DNA from: Roseburia inulinivorans DSM 16841
GTDB taxonomy: Bacteria > Bacillota > Clostridia > Lachnospirales > Lachnospiraceae
NCBI RefSeq assembly: GCF_000174195.1
Contig: NZ_ACFY01000031.1
Coordinates: 1-64,000 of the forward strand
Direction of reading: 5' to 3'
DNA: 64,000 nt
Of this stretch, positions 58,174 through 64,000 are shown piece after piece. Every line of letters starts with the position of its first letter. Within the stretch, counting starts at the first letter, position 1. The position numbers and the translations under genes are program-made. The notes under the pieces were generated by a model. The model searched no databases, had not been told where the DNA came from, and saw only the letters and a program-made list of their open reading frames with translations.

Positions 58174-58217
58174 AAAGAGCAGGGAAAGGCCCCTAATATG
58201 GGGCATCCCTGCTCTTT
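58174..58217 (+). terminator. Terminator after the oligoendopeptidase gene
   Basis: AAAGAGCAGGGA (58174-58185) pairs with TCCCTGCTCTTT (58206-58217), with an inner GCCCC/GGGGC stem, followed by a T-run. Confidence 0.9.
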
Positions 58218-58264
58218 TTTTACTATGTCAACGAGAAAAATGTTTCTTGGTAAACAAATTTCTG

Positions 58265-58305
58265 TTGACAAATGTCGACTGCCTTGTATAATACATATTA
58301 AGGCA
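58265..58305 (+). promoter_or_regulatory. Upstream promoter P1 with dyad
   Basis: TTGACA (58265-58270) and TATAAT (58287-58292), 16 bp apart: both boxes consensus. TGCCTT (58280-58285) and AAGGCA (58300-58305) form a dyad around the -10 box, a possible operator. Confidence 0.75.
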
Positions 58306-58490
58306 ATACTCTGATATCGAGATAATACAGTACATAAGTAAAGCGATAAAAGCTTAAAGAGATATGAAGAGACAGAGGCATTGCAATAAGCTGTAATTAA
58401 GCTGTAATAAAGAAACGATGGGAGAGAAAACAGCGGGAAAATATATGATAAAACGTGTGTATAAGGAAGAAAGTGACAAAAGAAAAACTA

Positions 58491-58599
58491 TTGACAAAAT
58501 CGCAGATGCATGTATAATAGAAGAAGTGTTGTACGCGGGAAAAAGACACTTGTATCTAGTGAGTGCAATAGACGGAAAAGTCTGTTGGCACTTTTTTTT
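58491..58599 (+). promoter_or_regulatory. Promoter P2 and attenuated leader of the opp operon
   Basis: TTGACA (58491-58496) and TATAAT (58513-58518), 16 bp apart. A transcript from about 58525 would carry AAGTGT...ACACTT (58524-58529 with 58546-58551) and then an intrinsic terminator: AGTGC (58562-58566) and AGAC (58570-58573) pair with 58588-58592 and 58580-58583, followed by T8. Read-through is needed to reach oppA. Bases 58600-58745 hold no gene. Confidence 0.65.
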
Positions 58600-58759
58600 G
58601 GTTGTAAAAAAATAATTTAGCACGATAACGTGGCGCAATGATAACACATTGAAATTGAAAGCCCGGATCAGAATACGTTTTTTACCGCAGAGAAACAGGA
58701 AAAATTATGATATAAGCGCATAAGCGTTTATATAGATTATTTCTACAGGAGGAAATATT

Positions 58760-60946
58760 ATGAAGAAAAAAGTAGTAAGCCTTATGCTTGTACTTGCTAT
58801 GACAGTCAGCATGACTGCATGTGGCAATAAGAACAATGCCGCAGATGATGCAAATGCTGTCGAAGACACAGAAGCCGGTACAGAATCAGGCAGCAGCGAA
58901 GAAGCAGTAGCTCCGGCTAATTATGAAGAAGTATCTGCAGAGCTGTATGACAAAGAACTCGGTGATTTTTGGGCAGCTTACCAGAAAGCTGATGAAGCTG
59001 AAACCGTTTCTGAGAAATTTGCACTTGAAGCAATCGCAGAAGCAAAGTTAATGGAATCAGGCGTTATGCTTCCATTACAGTCAAAGGGTGGTAACTATTC
59101 CATCTCACGTGTAGCTCCTTACACATTTGACTATACACTGTGGGGCAACGATATGGACAGATACCATAATGCAGTTGTCACAACAGAGCTGATCAAAGCT
59201 TCCGATGTCAGCACAATGAGAGCAAAATGGGCTGAGTTAAAAGGAACAGGTGAGTATGAAGCATGGGCAAAATCTTACTTAGAGGAGCAGGGTTACACGC
59301 TCAAAGATACTTATAATTATCAGTTATATACACAGGATCCTACCACATGGGATATTCTTGCAACTTCTCAGTCTGTAGATGCTGAAGCAATCGTGAACAC
59401 ATACGATGGATTAATGGAGTATGATGGAGAGGGAACTTTACAGCCTGCATTAGCAGAGAGCTATGAAGTATCTGATGACGGATTAACTTACACATTCCAT
59501 CTTCGCAAAGGTGCTACATGGGTTGATTCCCAGGGCAGAAAAGTTGCTGATGTGACAGCAGATGACTTTGTTGCCGGAATGCAGCATATGATGGATGCCC
59601 AGGGTGGTCTTGAGTACCTGATCGAAGGTATCATCACAAATGCATCCCAGTACATCTCCGGTGAAGTAACAGACTTCTCACAGGTCGGTGTAAAAGCGGT
59701 TGATGATTACACATTAGAGTATGATCTGGAAGCTCCTTGCACATACTTCACAACAATGCTCGGTTACAACGTATTTGCTCCAATGAACAGATCCTTCTAT
59801 GAATCCATGGGTGGTAAGTTTGGTGTTGAGTATGATCCGGATGCAGCAGATTACACATATGGTAAGGATTCTGATTCTATCGCATATTGCGGACCATATG
59901 TTGTTAAGAACTTTACATCCAAGAACACAATCGTATTCCAGGCTAACGAGTCCTACTGGAATGCAGATCACATCAATATCCATACACTGACATGGGTATA
60001 CAATGATGGTTCTGATGCGACAAAAGCATATAACGATGCAATCGCAGGTGTTGTAGATGGAACAGGTCTTAACACAGCTTCTGTTGCAGCAGCAAAAGCG
60101 GATGGAAACTTTGATGATTATGCATATGTAGCACTTACAGATGCAACAACATACAGCGGATTCTTTAATATCAACCGTAATCAGTTTGCAAACGCAAACG
60201 ATACAACAAAAGCAGTTTCCTCACAGACAGAGGAAGATGCTGCAAGAACAAAACAGGCTATGCAGAACGTCCACTTCCGTAGAGCACTTGCCATGGGCTT
60301 GGATCGTGGTGCTTATCTTGCACAGCAGGTTGGTGATGATCTGAAATATGCTTCTATGAGAAACTCTTACACACCGGGTAACTTTGTTACTTTGGAAGAA
60401 GAAGTAACAGTTGATATCAACGGAACAGAAAAAACATATCCGGCTGGAACATACTATGGACAGATCGTACAGGATCAGATCGATGCTGACGGCGTGAAGA
60501 TCACAGTATGGGATCCAACAGCTAACGAGGGTGCCGGTTCTTCCGACGGATATGACGGATGGTACAATGCAGATAACTCCTGGGAAGAAATGAGTCAGGC
60601 AGTAGAAGAGTTAGCAGCAGATGGTCTTACGATCGATGCTGACAACCCAATCCAGATGGATGTTGTATATGCTTCTTCCAGTGAAGTATTTACAAACAGA
60701 GCAAACTCTCTGAAACAGTCTATCGAAGCTTCTACACAGGGACTTGTCCAGGTAAACTTAATTGCAGCAGCAGATAACACAGACTGGTACTACAGCGGAT
60801 ATTACATGAACTATGGTTACGAAATGAACTATGACTTCTGTGACTTATCCGGATGGGGTCCTGACTATGGTGATCCTGCATCTTATCTGGATACATTCCA
60901 GCCAGAATATGCCGGATACATGATCAAATCTATCGGTATTTATTAA
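58760..60946 (+). CDS. oppA: Oligopeptide ABC transporter substrate-binding lipoprotein
   Basis: 728 residues. Lipoprotein signal with lipobox SMTAC (Cys near residue 21) and a low-complexity acidic linker (DDANAVEDTEAGTESGSSEE). The SBP_bac_5-type body (about 190-720) includes YDGLMEYDGEGTLQPALAES, VSDDGLTYTFHLRKGATW and NVHFRRALAMGLDR. It binds extracellular peptides for the OppBCD transporter. AGGAGG precedes ATG 58760. Transcription starts probably at the two upstream promoters, with attenuation. The C-terminus (GWGPDYGDPASYLDTF) is typical of the family. Confidence 0.92.
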   Translation: MKKKVVSLMLVLAMTVSMTACGNKNNAADDANAVEDTEAGTESGSSEEAVAPANYEEVSAELYDKELGDFWAAYQKADEAETVSEKFALEAIAEAKLMESGVMLPLQSKGGNYSISRVAPYTFDYTLWGNDMDRYHNAVVTTELIKASDVSTMRAKWAELKGTGEYEAWAKSYLEEQGYTLKDTYNYQLYTQDPTTWDILATSQSVDAEAIVNTYDGLMEYDGEGTLQPALAESYEVSDDGLTYTFHLRKGATWVDSQGRKVADVTADDFVAGMQHMMDAQGGLEYLIEGIITNASQYISGEVTDFSQVGVKAVDDYTLEYDLEAPCTYFTTMLGYNVFAPMNRSFYESMGGKFGVEYDPDAADYTYGKDSDSIAYCGPYVVKNFTSKNTIVFQANESYWNADHINIHTLTWVYNDGSDATKAYNDAIAGVVDGTGLNTASVAAAKADGNFDDYAYVALTDATTYSGFFNINRNQFANANDTTKAVSSQTEEDAARTKQAMQNVHFRRALAMGLDRGAYLAQQVGDDLKYASMRNSYTPGNFVTLEEEVTVDINGTEKTYPAGTYYGQIVQDQIDADGVKITVWDPTANEGAGSSDGYDGWYNADNSWEEMSQAVEELAADGLTIDADNPIQMDVVYASSSEVFTNRANSLKQSIEASTQGLVQVNLIAAADNTDWYYSGYYMNYGYEMNYDFCDLSGWGPDYGDPASYLDTFQPEYAGYMIKSIGIY

Positions 60947-60975
60947 TCGTATCTACGAAATAACAACACTGCATC

Positions 60976-60996
60976 GGAGCGGGGATTCCCCGCTCC
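60976..60996 (+). other. Intergenic hairpin between oppA and oppB
   Basis: GGAGCGGGG-ATT-CCCCGCTCC, a perfect 9-bp stem without a T-run. It probably stabilises the oppA mRNA and reduces read-through into the permease genes, so that binding protein exceeds transporter. Confidence 0.65.
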
Positions 60997-61022
60997 CCTG
61001 CACTATTGATGAGTGAACAATT

Positions 61023-62593
61023 ATGACAAAATATTTATTAAAACGTATATTACATGGACTGGTGTCTATCGTGATCGTTGTGGCGCTGGTCATGATCATG
61101 ATCTACACAATGTTAGACCGAAACCTTGTTTTTGCAGGGGATACAAAATATTCACATACAAGTAATAATGCAAGAGTTGCCTATAAATACTCTAAATGGG
61201 AAGATTATGGTTATCTGGATTATGTCACCTACTCTGACTGGCTGAATGAACTTGTAAGCAGTGGAGAATTAACAGAGGAAGAGCGATCTGCAGTGGTTGG
61301 TTTCGGAAGAACCAAGGCACAGGATTCTGAGCAGGTCAGTGAATATGTCAAAAATTCACAAAGTATTATAAGTCTCAGGGATACACGGTAGTCCGCAAAG
61401 ACGCCGTCATGATGAACAAGAAGAAGTATGCCGACGGTGGCCAGCAGCAGCTTTTTGCGTATAAAGATGTCCCATTGGCATCCCGTATGGGAAAATATTT
61501 TGCAAATTTAATAACAATTGATGATATTAATAATGTAGAAGACATCGTAGGTGAGAGAGGTCTCACCTTTACGTTACATGATCCTGTCTATGGTGGGGAA
61601 AAATTCTCACCGGCGATCATTGGCAATGGTACAACACACAAGTATTTACTGTATTTTGATTCCAAGTTTCCGTTTGTTCATCAGAATATTGTGACGATCA
61701 ATCTTGGAACATCCTACACGGTAAATCAGGGAGTGGATGTATTCAGTACGATGACAAGCCATCAGGGATCTTATATAAAATCAACTGTCACCTATCCAAC
61801 CGGTCTTGTGGAGGAGAGTGCGGACAATCTGCACACTGCAACCTATATGCAGGGTTCCAGAGAATCCAGCTTATTGTATGCAGACCGTTATGAAGATGAC
61901 TACACCAATGTTGCAACATACAAAACAGGAAAATCCAAAGTGGGTTATTCCTTTGTGATCGGACTGATCGCAGTTATCATGTCTTATCTGATCGGTGTGC
62001 CGCTGGGTATCCTTATGGCGAGAAAGAAAGACAAACTGGTCGATAAGATTGGTACGCTTTATATTGTATTTATTATCGCAGTACCATCACTTGCGTATAT
62101 TTTCCTGTTCAAGGCGATCGGTGGAAGCTTTGGTCTGCCGACAACCTTTGATATGGAATCGCCGAGCAGGCTGATGTATATATTGCCGATCGTATCGTTA
62201 GCACTTCCATCCATAGCAAATCTGATGAAGTGGATAAGACGTTATATGATCGACCAGATGAATTCGGACTATGTCAAATTCGCAAGATCCGGTGGTCTGA
62301 CAGAGGGTGAGATTTTCACCAGACATATTTTGAAGAACGCAGCGATCCCGATCATTCAGGGAATCCCTGCGGCAGTGCTTGGAGCATTGACAGGAGCGAT
62401 CATCACAGAGCGTGTGTATGTCGTTCCAGGTATTGGTAACTTATTAACAGAGGCTATCAACAAATATGATAATGGTGTTATTGTCGGTGGAACACTGTTC
62501 TATGCGATTTTAACAGTCACATCCCTTATTTTAGGTGATGTCCTAATGGCAATGGTTGATCCTAGAATTTCATTCTCAACAAAGGACAGGTAA
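61023..62593 (+). pseudogene. oppB: Oligopeptide permease OppB, frameshifted in this sequence
   Basis: 523 residues if corrected. First membrane helix near the N-terminus (LVSIVIVVALVMIMIYTML), then about 280 residues outside the membrane, then the permease core with SFVIGLIAVIMSYLIGVPLG, the EAA-like coupling loop (YVKFARSGGLTEGEIFTRHILKNA) and GALTGAIITERVYVVPGIG. The usual OppB is about 310 residues, so the exposed insertion is large. The frame breaks at A5 (61350-61354): a sixth A restores YVKKFTKYYKSQGYTV; as given the first part ends at 61391 and the rest is open from 61409. Part of oppABCD. Confidence 0.87.
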
Positions 62594-62599
62594 TTAGAA

Positions 62600-63568
62600 A
62601 TGAGTCAGGATTTAGAAAAGTTCGGTATGCCGGAGGAAGAATTATTCGCTCCGGTAGACCACAGTGATCTGGAATCAGAAAAGATTACAGCGCCAAGATA
62701 TTCTTACTGGCATTCTGTATTCCGTGTATTTTTTAAGAAAAAGATTAATATTATTATTTTGGCGATTCTGGGTGTGTTGATCGCATTCACTTACCTTTAC
62801 CCATTATTTGTGGAATATGATAAGTTTGGTAACTTAATGGATGCGACAACTAAACACTTGTCACCATCTGCAGCGATCGAACGTCTGGGAATGAACATTC
62901 ACTGGATCTTAGGTACCGGTGCAGCCGGACAGTCTACATTCGATGCCGTATGGTTTGGATCAAGGATTTCCATTTCCCTTGCATTTATCTGTGCAGCGAT
63001 CAACCTTTCCGTTGGTGTTGTTGTCGGATCTATCTGGGGATTTTCAAAGAAAGTGGATGTTTTTATGCAGGAGGTATATAACATTCTTGCAAACATTCCA
63101 TACATTTTATTGATCGCCGTTATGGTTATGTTGTTTAAAGCTGGTTTCTGGACCATGGTACTGGCGCTGACCATTACCGGATGGCTTGGAATCGCATACT
63201 TTATCCGTACACAGGTAGTGATCATCCGAGACAGAGAGTACAACCTTGCATCCAAATGTCTGGGAACGAGTACACTTAAGATCGCAATGAAGAATATTCT
63301 TCCATTTATGACATCTGTTATTGTAACACTGGCAGCAACAGAGATCCCTTCCTATATTTCTTATGAGGTGTTCTTAGCATATATCGGTATGGGTATGTCA
63401 GATATGTCACTTGGTAGATTGATTTACGAGTCAGAAAGTGCGATGCTTACCCCTGGCTGGCAGTTCGAGTTCTGGAGCCCGGTAGTCGTTGCTTCTATCA
63501 TCACGATTGTTTTATATGTCGTTGGACAGAACCTTGGTGATGCATCTGATCCGAGAACACACATGTAG
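62600..63568 (+). CDS. oppC: Oligopeptide permease OppC
   Basis: 322 residues, six predicted helices: a long cytosolic N-terminus, then IIILAILGVLIAFTYLYPLF, GSRISISLAFICAAINLSVGVVVG, and the EAA-like loop YNLASKCLGTSTLKIAMKNILPFM. The lipid-side C-terminus contains GMSDMSLGRLIYES. Forms the transmembrane channel with OppB. Starts six bases after the oppB stop region. Normal length and motifs. Confidence 0.93.
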   Translation: MSQDLEKFGMPEEELFAPVDHSDLESEKITAPRYSYWHSVFRVFFKKKINIIILAILGVLIAFTYLYPLFVEYDKFGNLMDATTKHLSPSAAIERLGMNIHWILGTGAAGQSTFDAVWFGSRISISLAFICAAINLSVGVVVGSIWGFSKKVDVFMQEVYNILANIPYILLIAVMVMLFKAGFWTMVLALTITGWLGIAYFIRTQVVIIRDREYNLASKCLGTSTLKIAMKNILPFMTSVIVTLAATEIPSYISYEVFLAYIGMGMSDMSLGRLIYESESAMLTPGWQFEFWSPVVVASIITIVLYVVGQNLGDASDPRTHM

Positions 63569-63579
63569 AGGTTAGGTAG

Positions 63580-64000
63580 ATGGAAGATAGAAAAGTATTA
63601 TTATCAGTAAAAGATTTGATCGTGAAATTCCACGTGAGGGGCAGGGTGCTTACTGCTATCCGTGGAGTGTCACTGGATATTTATGAGAATGAATCCATTG
63701 CGATCGTAGGAGAGTCCGGTTCCGGTAAATCTGTTTTTACAAAAACATTTGCAGGAATGTTAGACAGCAACGGATTCATTGATAACGGCAAGATTATTTT
63801 CAGCGATGAAGAGCTTTCCGATACTGTCGTAAAATTAAATGACAATGCAAAGAAAGTCATCGCAGAGAATAAGAAAAAATTAGACGAGTATTCCAGACTG
63901 GAGTTTGGTGCAGACACTTATAAAGCGATTCTTGAGTTAGAGTCTGAGAAGAGAAGAAGAGCAGATTTGAGCAAAGAAGAAGCAGAAGCGTATGAAAAAG
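63580..64000 (+). CDS. oppD: Oligopeptide transport ATPase OppD, partial (runs off the window)
   Basis: First 140 codons. MEDRKVLLSVKDLIVKF start, LTAIRGVSLDIYENESIAIV and Walker A GESGSGKSVFTK (about residue 45). After GMLDSNGFIDNGKIIF come at least 65 charged, coiled-coil-like residues (AKKVIAENKKKLDEYSRLEF, KRRRADLSKEEAEAYEK) before any Q-loop, unlike standard OppD, where the Q-loop follows within about 45 residues. GAGGTTAGGTAG precedes ATG 63580. The right end of the gene is outside the window. Confidence 0.88.
   Translation, partial: MEDRKVLLSVKDLIVKFHVRGRVLTAIRGVSLDIYENESIAIVGESGSGKSVFTKTFAGMLDSNGFIDNGKIIFSDEELSDTVVKLNDNAKKVIAENKKKLDEYSRLEFGADTYKAILELESEKRRRADLSKEEAEAYEK

Noticed and set aside
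58418..58615. 65-codon ORF upstream of oppA
   Set aside because: It spans a consensus promoter and an intrinsic terminator and has no family resemblance.
1..64000. CRISPR arrays, tRNA or rRNA genes
   Set aside because: I looked for regularly spaced direct repeats and for tRNA or rRNA-like conserved segments and found none.

Overview
The window is Firmicutes DNA, most likely from a gut Lachnospiraceae-type clostridium. The right flank (about 54.4-64 kb) is AT-richer chromosome with an oligopeptide ABC transporter, a PepF-like peptidase and an XRE-VanZ protein. The left and middle parts are clearly GC-richer mobile DNA.

Layout. (1) 1-2707 is the tail of a Tn916-like element transcribed rightwards: Orf7-like sigma factor, Orf8-like helix-turn-helix protein, excisionase, and a tyrosine integrase whose reading frame stops inside the HDLRH catalytic box. 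(2) About 2708-53742 is a second complete integrative conjugative element (ICE, about 51 kb) inserted in that integrase gene; the missing integrase C-terminus resumes in frame at 53743. (3) 54019-54260 holds the end of the outer element. A truncated reading frame (54269-54400) and normal chromosome follow.

The inner ICE carries three overlapping large serine recombinases beside its left end. Next come a sigma-factor gene behind an elaborate leader, and an inferred metal or metallophore cargo (DtxR-type regulator, two fused ABC subunits, an ECF module and an AraC regulator). The rest is a leftward transfer region: relaxase, AbiE toxin-antitoxin pair, MobC, a methylase/helicase giant, an LPD-type giant, ArdC-type protein, topoisomerase III, NlpC/P60 hydrolase, VirB4, PrgI, VirB6-like channel, Maff2, VirD4, PcfB, replication-type protein and ParB. 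This is the Tn1549/CTn conjugation module combined with serine-recombinase integration.

Most notable points: the element-in-element arrangement in which excision should restore the outer integrase without a scar; an ORF-less group II intron in maff2 whose removal restores the reading frame, with a visible IBS1-EBS1 match; a tnpV gene overprinted in another frame of the LPD giant; a 10-codon leader peptide with attenuator architecture before the sigma gene; intrinsic-terminator-like hairpins placed directly before ribosome binding sites in the leftward genes; and an identical 25-nt palindrome coding for the same peptide in two unrelated proteins. Four genes (ecfA, the methylase/helicase, parB, oppB) are broken by one-base changes in short homopolymers, which may be sequencing errors.
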